Shown: in pieces, positions 24,217 to 32,025 of the stretch
Layout: each line of letters starts with the position of its first letter
Position numbering within the stretch: the stretch's first letter is position 1
Assembly: GCF_018326425.1 (NCBI RefSeq)
Contig: NZ_AP024601.1
Coordinates: 2,096,001-2,160,000 of the forward strand
Reading direction: 5' to 3'
Length of the DNA stretch: 64,000 bases
Source of the DNA: Polycladomyces abyssicola
Lineage (GTDB): Bacteria; Bacillota; Bacilli; Thermoactinomycetales; JIR-001
Notes under the pieces: model-generated
What the model saw: the letters and a program-made list of their open reading frames with translations, nothing else
Database searches by the model: none
Told to the model about the DNA's origin: nothing
Made by a program: the position numbers and the translations under genes

Positions 24217-24510
24217 TCAGGAAGAAGCAGGCACACGCACCTTGACATCGCCGTATATGTAAACCTGACAGGCCAGGCGCATACCGGACACTGTTTCCTC
24301 GTCCCCCAGCCGATATCTTTCCAACTCCCCAATTGCATTGAGATGGTCTTCCCCATCCTCCACCTTTACTCGGCAGGTACCACATCTGCCCGTCGTACAG
24401 TAAAAAGGAACGGGAACGGATCGCAAGGTGGCCTCCAACAGCAAATTGGCCCCTTCCTCCACTTCAAATTGATGCGTGTCCCCACCTTCTTCCACAATCA
24501 CTTTGGGCAT
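24217..24510 (-). CDS. Plant/adrenodoxin-like 2Fe-2S ferredoxin
   Basis: A 97-residue ferredoxin. Four cysteines are placed C38-x4-C43-x2-C46-x34-C81 (FYCTTGRCGTCRVKV and GMRLACQVYIYG), the classic 2Fe-2S arrangement in a beta-grasp fold. It would carry one electron in the cytosol. No reductase or oxygenase partner is next to it. The N terminus MPKVIVEEGGDTHQFEVEEGANLLLEA lacks the usual long loop. Start codon context is weak; the terminator directly downstream marks a single-gene unit. Confidence 0.9.
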   Translation of the reverse strand: MPKVIVEEGGDTHQFEVEEGANLLLEATLRSVPVPFYCTTGRCGTCRVKVEDGEDHLNAIGELERYRLGDEETVSGMRLACQVYIYGDVKVRVPASS

Positions 24511-24544
24511 GGTCGCTTCTATCCCCCGTTCCTATCATGATCCA

Positions 24545-25153
24545 TCACTTTGTGTCGGAATCCACCCGACTCTGCCAAATCGCCCAACCGATCCAGACCA
24601 ATACGAGGGGAACCACGATCCACAATAAATCCATACCATAGCGATGCAATAGATGGAGCGCGTTTTCCCAATTAGCACCTACCTGATAACCCAAACCGAT
24701 AAACGTAAGGCACCAAAACAACCCGCCGGTATAGGCGAACAGGCCGAACCTGGTCCATGGGAGGTTGGAGATCCCTGCCAAATAAGCCGTCACATGGCGC
24801 ACACCGGGAATGAAGTAACCGAAGAACAACACCCAATTGCCGTATTTACGAAACAAAAACTGCGTAATGCGCAATCGACGTCGTGTGATGAAAAACTTTG
24901 GTCCATACTTTTTCAAAAACGGATACCCCAATCGCCAGCCCAACAAATAGCTGACAGTAATCCCACACAAGGAACCGATCAGCGCACTGGCAAACGCCAA
25001 ATATAGATTGAGCCGGCCGACGGAAGAAAGGTATCCGACAAACGTCATCATGATCTCATCTGGCAACGGCAATCCGACGATGCCGAATACCAGAAACAGG
25101 AAAATACCGATATATCCGTACTCCAATAACCATTCCATCAACGTTTGTTCCAT
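24545..25153 (-). CDS. DedA/VTT-family membrane protein
   Basis: A 202-residue integral membrane protein of the DedA (SNARE-associated, VTT) family. Family motifs: GYIGIFLFLVFGIVGLPLPDEIMMTFVG near the N terminus with the conserved acidic residue in PDE, GSLCGITVSYLLGWRLGYPFLKKYG, and the reentrant F-x-R-x-x-P-x-x-R equivalent GYFIPGVRHVTAYLAGISNLPWTRF. DedA proteins flip undecaprenyl phosphate or phosphatidylethanolamine, or support membrane homeostasis. Substrate cannot be assigned here. It stands alone. Confidence 0.9.
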   Translation of the reverse strand: MEQTLMEWLLEYGYIGIFLFLVFGIVGLPLPDEIMMTFVGYLSSVGRLNLYLAFASALIGSLCGITVSYLLGWRLGYPFLKKYGPKFFITRRRLRITQFLFRKYGNWVLFFGYFIPGVRHVTAYLAGISNLPWTRFGLFAYTGGLFWCLTFIGLGYQVGANWENALHLLHRYGMDLLWIVVPLVLVWIGWAIWQSRVDSDTK

Positions 25154-25240
25154 GTTTCAACCCCGTTTGAAAACCGTTCGCGGCATTCGCGTCAAATAAT
25201 AGGATACCATACTTTCTTTTGATTCCAAAGCAATGTGATG

Positions 25241-25714
25241 TTAACAGTCTGTAGTGAATTCATCGACCTCAGGCAGCAGTGAGTGATAATCACCGAATGA
25301 GACCGTTTCCCGAATATGATCCGCCAAATCGTACTCCACTGTTTCTTCTTTGAAGCACTCGTCCGTGCCCAAACGATGATGTAACCTGTTGCATGTTCCG
25401 ATAGAACGATTGAATCCGTATTCCTTCCACCCTTTTCCATTCTATAACTGACTCCAGAAACAGAAAGTCATCGCCCATCGCATCCATGATGGTATAAAAA
25501 TCCATACGCTCCGCTTGCCGATTTTTGTCCAAATAAATGAGGCCGTAGCTGAAGGAATTGCACCTGAATCCACCACATACCGAGGTTGGCCGTCTTGTTT
25601 GACCACTACCACATAGGGTTCCAGTTCTTCATCCCGCTCATGGGCTTCTGATTCCGTGAGCGGCTGTTCAGGCGTTTCCAAATCCCAGTTCGCAAAATAC
25701 TTCCATGTCCACAT
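25241..25714 (-). pseudogene. Hypothetical acidic protein gene with two compensating frameshifts
   Basis: A strong start (ATG at 25714, AGGAGGGG seven bases upstream) begins MWTWKYFANWDLETPEQPL and runs to YVVDSGAIPS. The sense then moves to a second frame, SYGLIYLDKNRQAERMDFYTIMDAMGDD, and returns near 25400 to the first frame as RLGTDECFKEETVEYDLADHIRETVSF ending DEFTTDC at 25241. Start and final stop are in the same frame (474 bases), so one base seems lost near 25550 and one gained near 25395. I do not recognise the protein. Sequencing error is an alternative to true decay. Confidence 0.6.
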
Positions 25715-25795
25715 GATATGACCCCTCCTCATCAATGATGAATCCAATCCATCATTGTAAGGTATTGAGCCGATTTCAAGATAGTTTGCTGAATA

Positions 25796-26728
25796 TTAGT
25801 CTATCACTTTTTCCACGCGAACCTCTTTCAACAACGCCCATACCTGCTGTTTTTCGATCCCTGCCGTCTCTCGCAGCACATTGGCGGCGGCACACGCCGT
25901 CGCCAATGCCAGCGCTTCCTCCCCGCTTTTCTTCTGATGGGAGGCAGCAAGCCAACCGGCCAAAAAAGCGTCCCCACTCCCGACGGGATTGACCGCCTGA
26001 ACGGTGGGCGGCGTTACCCAAAATGTCTCTTCACCGACCACTGCCGCCAATCCTTGGGAACCGGCGGTGACGATCACCGTTTGCCCTATGTCCCGCACCA
26101 ACGCCCGGGCAGCCGCAATGGTTTCTGCACGGGATGAGACCACTTTCCCCAATAAGTGCCCCGCTTCCTCTTGATTCACTTTGATGCCGTCCGGCCGGGC
26201 TGACCATCCATGCTGCAATGCCTTCCCGCTCGTATCCAGCCAGACGGCCGCTCCACGTGAACGAGCGACTCCGATCAATTCACCGTATGCATTCTCCGGG
26301 ACCCCTGGCGGGAGACTCCCGCTACAGGCGACAAAGGATGACTGCTCCGCCCATGTTGCCACTTTGGCCACCAGTTGCTTCCATTCCGCTTCGGATACCG
26401 TCGGTCCCGGCTCCAACACCTCTGTTTGCGTACCGTGATCCAGATCCAACAGAGTCAGACATGTTCGCGTCTCTTTCCCGATCCAAACGAAATCGGACGG
26501 GATCCCGTCCGATTCCAGAGCTTTCGTCATCCATCGTCCGTTTTGTCCACCAACAAAACCCGTAGCGCAAACGTTGATGCCCAACGCACTCAACACCCGG
26601 GCGACGTTGACCCCTTTACCGCCCGGCTGCCGAATCACCCGACGACTTCGATGAATGGCATGAATCCGAAAATCGGGCACAATCCAGGTTTGGTCGACCG
26701 CGGAATTTAAGGTGACAGTGAGAATCAT
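25796..26728 (-). CDS. PfkB-family hexose-phosphate kinase (1-phosphofructokinase/tagatose-6-P kinase type)
   Basis: A 310-residue ribokinase-fold enzyme. It opens MILTVTLNSAVDQTW, has the substrate loop RQPGGKGVNVARVLSALG, SGSLPPGVP, and the anion hole/catalytic VNPVGSGDAFLAGWLAA (base Asp in GSGD). This subfamily phosphorylates fructose 1-phosphate or tagatose 6-phosphate (FruK/LacC/AgaZ-like). The start overlaps the stop of the upstream aldolase gene by four bases, so the two act together: kinase product would be cleaved by the aldolase. No PTS gene is nearby, so the sugar is undecided. Confidence 0.88.
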   Translation of the reverse strand: MILTVTLNSAVDQTWIVPDFRIHAIHRSRRVIRQPGGKGVNVARVLSALGINVCATGFVGGQNGRWMTKALESDGIPSDFVWIGKETRTCLTLLDLDHGTQTEVLEPGPTVSEAEWKQLVAKVATWAEQSSFVACSGSLPPGVPENAYGELIGVARSRGAAVWLDTSGKALQHGWSARPDGIKVNQEEAGHLLGKVVSSRAETIAAARALVRDIGQTVIVTAGSQGLAAVVGEETFWVTPPTVQAVNPVGSGDAFLAGWLAASHQKKSGEEALALATACAAANVLRETAGIEKQQVWALLKEVRVEKVID

Positions 26729-27606
26729 TTCGGCATCGCCCCCGTTGTTGCCGTCGCTTCGGCACGTCCCGCCGATCCGGAGAGACGCAGTTTCTCTTCC
26801 ACCACTTTTTGCACTGCACGTTTCCCGTTTTGTACGTATTTCCGTGGATCGGCTTCCGACGGATGGTCGTGCAGATACGAACGGAGTGCAGTAGCATAGG
26901 GCAGTTTCAATTCGGTGGAAATGTTGATTTTGGCGATGCCCCTTGCGACTGCCTGGCGAACAGATTCGTTCGGCAAGCCGGAGGCGCCGTGCAACACCAG
27001 CGGTACCGGCACTTCACGTGCGATGGTTGCCAAACGGTCCAAGTCCAGTCTGGGTTCGCCCCGGTAAACCCCATGCGCTGTTCCTATGGCAACGGCCAAC
27101 GAATCACATCCCGTTTCTGCCACGAAACGTGCCGCCTCGAAGGGATCAGTGTATGTATCTTCCGCTGTTGTGGATACATCCGCCGCATCCGGCACTCGCC
27201 CCAGCTCAGCCTCAACAGGCACGCCCACCGCATGGGCTGCCTCTGTTACCTTTTTGACGAGCGCCGCATTTTCTTCCCACGGTAATCGGGAACCGTCAAT
27301 CATGATCGAAGTGTATCCCGCCCGTAAACAGCGTAACGCCGTTTCGTAATCCCTTCCATGATCCAGATGCAGTACGACGGGTACGGATACCGACTCCGCA
27401 GCTGCTCTTGCCAGATGAACCAGGTAGTTCAACCCGACCGCTTCGATGGTGGCGGGTGTCGTTTGCAGGATCACCGGTGCCCGCATCCGCTCCGCCCCCG
27501 CGACGACAGCCTGCAACAGCTCCAAATTGTGGAAAGCAAAACCGCACACCGCATACTGTTTGTCACGCGCCGCTTCCAACAATCCCTTCGAGGTGACCAA
27601 ACCCAA
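26725..27606 (-). CDS. Class II fructose/tagatose-bisphosphate aldolase
   Basis: A 293-residue zinc aldolase of the Fba/GatY/KbaY family. Zinc and substrate residues are seen in VVLHLDHGRDYETALRCLRAGYTSIMIDGSRLPWEEN (catalytic Asp and first His), VEAELGRVPD, AIGTAHGVYRGEPRLD (second His), VPLVLHGASGLPNESVRQAV (third His) and GIAKINISTELK. It splits a ketose 1,6-bisphosphate into two trioses. TTG at 27606 is the start, preceded by GGAGGG. It is coupled to a PfkB kinase, which favours a specific sugar catabolic pair over glycolytic Fba. Confidence 0.9.
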   Translation of the reverse strand: MGLVTSKGLLEAARDKQYAVCGFAFHNLELLQAVVAGAERMRAPVILQTTPATIEAVGLNYLVHLARAAAESVSVPVVLHLDHGRDYETALRCLRAGYTSIMIDGSRLPWEENAALVKKVTEAAHAVGVPVEAELGRVPDAADVSTTAEDTYTDPFEAARFVAETGCDSLAVAIGTAHGVYRGEPRLDLDRLATIAREVPVPLVLHGASGLPNESVRQAVARGIAKINISTELKLPYATALRSYLHDHPSEADPRKYVQNGKRAVQKVVEEKLRLSGSAGRAEATATTGAMPK

Positions 27607-27633
27607 ATCGGTTCCCTCCCTGCGGGTTTTGTG

Positions 27634-28734
27634 TCAAGCGTCCACGTCGCCCAGCACGATGTCGATCGCGCCCAAGATGGCGACCAGGTTGGCGATGTTC
27701 TCCCCTTCCAACAGGTGCGGCAGAATCTGGAGGTTATAGAAGGAAGGCCGACGCCAATGAATGCGCCATGGTTTGTCTTTCCCCTTGCTGACGAGATGCA
27801 CGCCCAATTCTCCCCGCGGATTTTCCACGGCCACATACACCTCGCCTTCCGGCGGCCGGATGACGCGCGGCACTTTGCCCATGATCGGGCCGCTATCCGG
27901 GAATTGCTCCACCGCCTGCTCCACGATGCGCAACGACTGACGGATTTCCTCCATGCGCAGAAAAAAGCGGTCATAACAATCGCCGTTGGTCGAGATCGGC
28001 ACATCGAAATCAAACCGGTCGTAAATCGAATATGGCTGATCTTTGCGCAGATCACGCTGAATCCCGGTACACCGCAGACACGGGCCGGACAATCCGAATG
28101 AAGCTGCTGTCGCTTGATCATAACGGCCAACGCCCTTCACCCGGGCCAGGAAAATTTCGTTTCCCGCCACGAGATCCAGGTACTCTTCATGACGCTCCCG
28201 GAGATACGACACCAGTTCTTTCACCTTGTCGATCCAACCTTCCGGCGCATCCCACTTCACGCCGCCCACTCGCATGTAATTGTAGGTGAGCCGGGCCCCG
28301 CACAACTCGTTGAACAGGTCGATAATCTTCTCCCTGTCGCGAAAAGCATACAAAAACGGGCTCATCGCGCCGATGTCCAACAGGTACGTACCGAACCAGA
28401 CGAGATGGCTGGCGATCCGGTTCAATTCCATCACGATGATGCGCAAGTATTCCGCCCGCTCCGGAATCTCCAGCCCCATCAATGTTTCCACGGCGTGCAC
28501 AACTGCATAGTTGTTGATCATGGCCGACAGATAGTCCATCCGGTCGGTGTAGGGGATGATCTGCGTGTAATTCAGGTTTTCGGCCAGTTTTTCCGTCCCG
28601 CGGTGCAAATAACCGATTACCGGCTCGGCAGAACGGATGATTTCACCGTCGATCCGCAGGATGATGCGCAAAACCCCATGTGTACTCGGGTGCTGCGGAC
28701 CCACGTTGAGCAACATTTCTTCCGTTCGCAACAC
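27634..28734 (-). CDS. nuoD: NADH-quinone oxidoreductase subunit D (isolated)
   Basis: A 366-residue 49-kDa-type subunit of complex I, complete: MLLNVGPQHPSTHGVLRIIL, GYLHRGTEKLAENLNYTQ, PYTDRMDYLSAMINNYA, LFNELCGARLTYNYMRVGGV, and the C terminus NLVAILGAIDIVLGDVDA. NuoD lines the quinone site with its GPQHPSTHG loop. GTG at 28734 follows GGGGG. The other nuo genes, normally around it in one operon, are not here: upstream is a cysteine hydrolase and downstream an aldolase. It may be a second copy or a split operon. Confidence 0.93.
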   Translation of the reverse strand: MLRTEEMLLNVGPQHPSTHGVLRIILRIDGEIIRSAEPVIGYLHRGTEKLAENLNYTQIIPYTDRMDYLSAMINNYAVVHAVETLMGLEIPERAEYLRIIVMELNRIASHLVWFGTYLLDIGAMSPFLYAFRDREKIIDLFNELCGARLTYNYMRVGGVKWDAPEGWIDKVKELVSYLRERHEEYLDLVAGNEIFLARVKGVGRYDQATAASFGLSGPCLRCTGIQRDLRKDQPYSIYDRFDFDVPISTNGDCYDRFFLRMEEIRQSLRIVEQAVEQFPDSGPIMGKVPRVIRPPEGEVYVAVENPRGELGVHLVSKGKDKPWRIHWRRPSFYNLQILPHLLEGENIANLVAILGAIDIVLGDVDA

Positions 28735-28833
28735 GATAGCCCCCTTTGACTGGTCACAACATCTATCCTGTCAAGGATGTTTTCATTTCCTCCCAGGAGA
28801 AAGGGTTTCCTCGTCCTGATCAGGCGTCCCCGA

Positions 28834-29568
28834 TTAGTCCGACGTCACCGTCTGCACGATCTCCACACCGTTGAGCCACATGTGATAGGTAAACAAACAA
28901 TCCATCAGATCGCCGTCGTGAGGCAGGGCTCCAGCCGCTTCCGCCGCTTCGACGGGCAAATCATACGTCCGGACGTGTTCACGGGAGACCAAAACCCGCA
29001 CATCAGCATTCCGCTCATTGGCCAACAAACGGATGCCCAGTGCATTTTGATAGATGCACAGATCGGTGCAATCTCCCATGACCAAAAAGGTGCAATGTCC
29101 CTCCCGGAACCGGTCGGTCAGAAACGCATGAAACACTTCATTCGCATCATTCACCCCGAACAATCCGTTGGTCGCGTTCTTTCGAAAGCGCATCACTCCT
29201 TGCAATTCCCAAAACGGGCGGAGTTCATCCACCACTTCCGACTCCTCCGTCCCACGGACGCAATGTGGGGGAAACGCGGCAAACTCGACGGCATGTTCGG
29301 GGTGTGCATCATTAAGAAACAGCAAATTGCGCTCCGGAAGGCCCCTTTCCAAGCAAACAGATGTTAAACGCCTCACCGGCTCCACCATCTCCCGGACACG
29401 TGTGCTGGACAATGGACCCGTGTCACAAAAACCTTTGAGAATATCCACCAGCACGAGGAACATCCGTTCGATGCCACCGGCTCTCTCTATCACCGACGAT
29501 AGTGATACGCGCGGCAGATCACGCAGACGACGATCCACCTCATCAAAAAAAGCCAACCGCCGATCCAC
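28834..29568 (-). CDS. Isochorismatase-like cysteine hydrolase (nicotinamidase-type)
   Basis: A 244-residue hydrolase of the isochorismatase superfamily. The catalytic triad is visible: Asp in FLVLVDILKGFCDTG, a Lys region in FRKNATNGLF, and the nucleophilic Cys in FLVMGDCTDLCIYQNALG (the second Cys, after TDL). FLNDAHPEHAVEFAAFPPHC supplies metal-binding DxH residues as in nicotinamidase PncA, which makes nicotinate from nicotinamide in NAD salvage. GTG at 29568, seven bases after GGAGG, is the better start. Its N-terminal 35 residues are longer than in PncA, so the substrate is uncertain. Confidence 0.75.
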   Translation of the reverse strand: MDRRLAFFDEVDRRLRDLPRVSLSSVIERAGGIERMFLVLVDILKGFCDTGPLSSTRVREMVEPVRRLTSVCLERGLPERNLLFLNDAHPEHAVEFAAFPPHCVRGTEESEVVDELRPFWELQGVMRFRKNATNGLFGVNDANEVFHAFLTDRFREGHCTFLVMGDCTDLCIYQNALGIRLLANERNADVRVLVSREHVRTYDLPVEAAEAAGALPHDGDLMDCLFTYHMWLNGVEIVQTVTSD

Positions 29569-29610
29569 GACACTCCCTCCCGGGGCATCAGATTGTAATT
29601 CCACTTGCAG

Positions 29611-29723
29611 CCAGAGTGTATCCGGTCAATCCATTTGGCCCGAGTGTGCTTGCTTCCCTCTTGCTCGCTAGCCGGAAGCAAATCGCTCTTCTCTCAGTCC
29701 GAGAATACCGGATACACTCTTGG
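29611..29723. repeat. Foldback intergenic element with 14-bp terminal inverted repeats
   Basis: CCAGAGTGTATCCGGT (29611-29626) is the inverse of ACCGGATACACTCTTGG (29707-29723) with one extra base. Inside, TTGCTTCC and GGAAGCAA form another inverted pair. Read on the minus strand it contains GCGAGCAAGAGGGAA, also seen in part at 611-623. It looks like a small mobile-element remnant or structured RNA. No gene lies in 29569-29848. Confidence 0.55.
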
Positions 29724-29848
29724 CAATCGGCTAAAGCATGGTAATTTTCTCAACAATCTAATCTTATCTTACCACGAAAACCCCACAGGCAAAAGCATGG
29801 GTGGAGGTGGAGAAGTGTTACCAGGGATGGATCACGCCCATAAAAAAA

Positions 29849-29869
29849 GCCCGCCCAGTTTGGGCGAGC
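29849..29869 (-). terminator. Terminator of the DJ-1/PfpI gene
   Basis: Minus-strand GCTCGCCCA-AAC-TGGGCGGGC followed by TTTTTTT. Confidence 0.85.
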
Positions 29870-29884
29870 CTATATATGATCGCT

Positions 29885-30436
29885 TCACCGATTCAACAAT
29901 TTCAGAAACTCTTTCATCAACCCGGGAAGGTCCGGCCAAGCGTGCCCCGATACCAGATTTCCGTCAACGTGCAGGTTTTCTTTCACATACTGCGCACCGG
30001 CCGATTCCACTTCCGGACGGCAGGCAATGTAGGCCGTCATTTTGCGGTTTCGGACATGTTGCGGGATCACGTTGAACACCAGTGCCGCGTGACAAATCGC
30101 AGCGATCGGTTTGCCCGTTTCAAAGAAGTGACCCACGATGGAGGGGATTTCCGGTTCGAGGCGGATGTATTCCGGAGCCCGTCCGCCAGGGATGATCAAC
30201 CCGTCATATTCGGCCGGATTCACCTCTTTAAAGGCAATATGCGCATCCAGACCGTAGCCTCGTTTTTCAGAGTAGGTCTCCATCGACGGTTCAAAATCAT
30301 GAACCACGGTTTGCAGTTTCTTCTTGTTGGGAGCGGCGATGACCGCTTCGTGTCCTTCCTCCAACAGTCGATAATACGGATAAAACACTTCCAACGCTTC
30401 AACGGCGTCTCCGGTCAAAATCAACACTTTGGCCAT
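29885..30436 (-). CDS. DJ-1/PfpI-family protein
   Basis: A 183-residue class I glutamine-amidotransferase-like protein. The nucleophile elbow IAAICHAALVF holds Cys115; the preceding acid is in YDGLIIPGGRAPEYIR. The N terminus AKVLILTGDAVEALEVFYPYYRL and the C-terminal DGNLVSGHAWPDLPGLMKEFLKLL are typical of the YhbO/PfpI branch, described as peptidase, chaperone or deglycase/glyoxalase III. It probably protects against carbonyl stress; activity is not determined by sequence. It is a single-gene unit. Confidence 0.88.
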   Translation of the reverse strand: MAKVLILTGDAVEALEVFYPYYRLLEEGHEAVIAAPNKKKLQTVVHDFEPSMETYSEKRGYGLDAHIAFKEVNPAEYDGLIIPGGRAPEYIRLEPEIPSIVGHFFETGKPIAAICHAALVFNVIPQHVRNRKMTAYIACRPEVESAGAQYVKENLHVDGNLVSGHAWPDLPGLMKEFLKLLNR

Positions 30437-30532
30437 ATCCGTTCCCTCCCTGTCAATATTGACATCAATTGTCCATTACCCATTATTACACAGGAAAAAA
30501 CGGGAGTCTAGATGGGGAAACAGACTGTCCGT

Positions 30533-31603
30533 TCAGATTTGGTTATAGGCGGTGAGTGATTCCACCGTTTCCCGATTCAATTGTTTGATCACTTCCACCA
30601 ACAGTTTGACGGCGTTTTCCACGTCTTTTTTGCTCACCATCGACACATGACTGTGAATGTACCGTGCGGCCACCCCCACTACCAATGTGGGTACCCCCTT
30701 GCGGAAAAGATGAAACTGACCGCCATCCGTCCCGCCGCCCAGCATGGTGTCGATCTGATAGGGGATCCCGTTTCGCTCGGCAGTGTCGATCACCAGGTTA
30801 CGCAATCGGACGTTGGGGATCATCGTCGCATCGAGGAACGTGATGAGCGGTCCCTTACCCAATTTGGCTTTGCTGTTTCCCTCACTGCCAGGCCCGTCTT
30901 CAGCTACCCCTACATCCAACGCAAATGCCACATCCGGCTCTGCGACATGTGGTGTGGTGGTGGCACCCCGCAATCCTACTTCCTCCTGCACAGTGGCACC
31001 GCATATGACAGTGTTGGGATGTTCAGTGACGCGCAATTGATCGAGCACTTCCAGTGCCAGATAACACCCGACCCGATTATCCAGCGCTTTGGCCAAAATC
31101 GTGTCGTCATCGGGCAAAATCTCAAAAGGGCACATCGGTACGACGGGATCGCCCACGCGAATGCCCCACTCTTTGACCTGCTTGTCCGAATGCGCGCCGA
31201 CATCAATATACATCTCTCGCATCGGGTATACCTTGTTCATTTCTTCCGACGTCATCACATGCGGCGGCTTCGAAGCGATCACACCGGTGAAATTCCGCTT
31301 TTCGGTCATGATGGTGACCCGCTGGGCCAACAGCACCTGGCTCCACCAACCGCCCAACGGGGAAAAGCGGAGATACCCCCCTTTGGTGACCTCGGTCACC
31401 ATAAAACCCACTTCATCCAAATGACCGGCCAACAACACACGCGGAGAAGTTTCCGTTCCCCTTTTTTGACCGAACACGCTGCCCATCCGATCCCACAACA
31501 GCTCCGTATTCCCCTTCTCCAATTCCCGGCGCACGATGGCGCGTACGTCCCTTTCAAAACCGGGGACCCCATTGGCTTCTGTCAACTCTTTCAGCAGTTC
31601 CAT
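30533..31603 (-). CDS. M42-family aminopeptidase (YsdC/YtoP-like)
   Basis: A 356-residue cobalt/zinc aminopeptidase of family M42. Metal ligands and catalytic acids are in LLAGHLDEVGFMVTEV (His and Asp), AKALDNRVGCYLALEVL (bridging Asp), GATVQEEVGLRGATTT (Glu-Glu), AFALDVGVAED, and the final His in VVGVAARYIHSHVSMV. These self-compartmentalising enzymes remove N-terminal residues from peptides in the cytosol. The protein is full length and solitary, divergent from the yqgV-type gene. Confidence 0.92.
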   Translation of the reverse strand: MELLKELTEANGVPGFERDVRAIVRRELEKGNTELLWDRMGSVFGQKRGTETSPRVLLAGHLDEVGFMVTEVTKGGYLRFSPLGGWWSQVLLAQRVTIMTEKRNFTGVIASKPPHVMTSEEMNKVYPMREMYIDVGAHSDKQVKEWGIRVGDPVVPMCPFEILPDDDTILAKALDNRVGCYLALEVLDQLRVTEHPNTVICGATVQEEVGLRGATTTPHVAEPDVAFALDVGVAEDGPGSEGNSKAKLGKGPLITFLDATMIPNVRLRNLVIDTAERNGIPYQIDTMLGGGTDGGQFHLFRKGVPTLVVGVAARYIHSHVSMVSKKDVENAVKLLVEVIKQLNRETVESLTAYNQI

Positions 31604-31725
31604 CGTATTGTCTTCCTTTCCACCAAATTCATCCGCTTTGTATTATGGCTGAAATGTTTTCCGTTTATTTACGTACATATTTCCACCTCTACTTCTTCAC
31701 ACTACTGAGGAAAGGAGGAACAACC

Positions 31726-32025
31726 ATGCCGTTGATGGAAATCAGTATCGTACCAGTTGGAACCAATACGCCCAGCTTCAGCAATATGGTCAAGGATGTT
31801 TGCAGTATGGTGGAACGGAGCGGCCTCAACTATCAGATTACCCCGACAGCTACCGTCATCGAAGGGGATCTGGAACGTTTGATGGATGTGGCCCAGGAAA
31901 TTCACCGTTCTTCCATGCAAAACGGAACCAATCGGGTGATCACACAGATTACGATCGACGATCGCCGCGACCAGCCGATCAGTCTGGAATCCCAAGTGGC
32001 GAAAGTCAACGGGGACGTTCATTAA
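31726..32025 (+). CDS. MTH1187/YqgV-family thiamine-binding protein
   Basis: A 99-residue ferredoxin-like-fold protein, PLMEISIVPVGTNTPSFSNMVKDVCSMVERSGLNYQITPTATVIEG then QITIDDRRDQPISLESQV, matching the MTH1187/YkoF/YqgV group. Members form tetramers and bind thiamine or related compounds. AAGGAGG precedes the ATG; upstream codons in frame are not needed. Its stop codon is directly followed by the GTG of the next gene (TAAGTG), so the two are translationally coupled. Confidence 0.85.
   Translation: MPLMEISIVPVGTNTPSFSNMVKDVCSMVERSGLNYQITPTATVIEGDLERLMDVAQEIHRSSMQNGTNRVITQITIDDRRDQPISLESQVAKVNGDVH

Noticed and set aside
30581-31708. 375-codon plus-strand open frame opposite the M42 peptidase
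   Set aside because: Mirror frame of a well-supported gene; His/Arg-rich and without family features.
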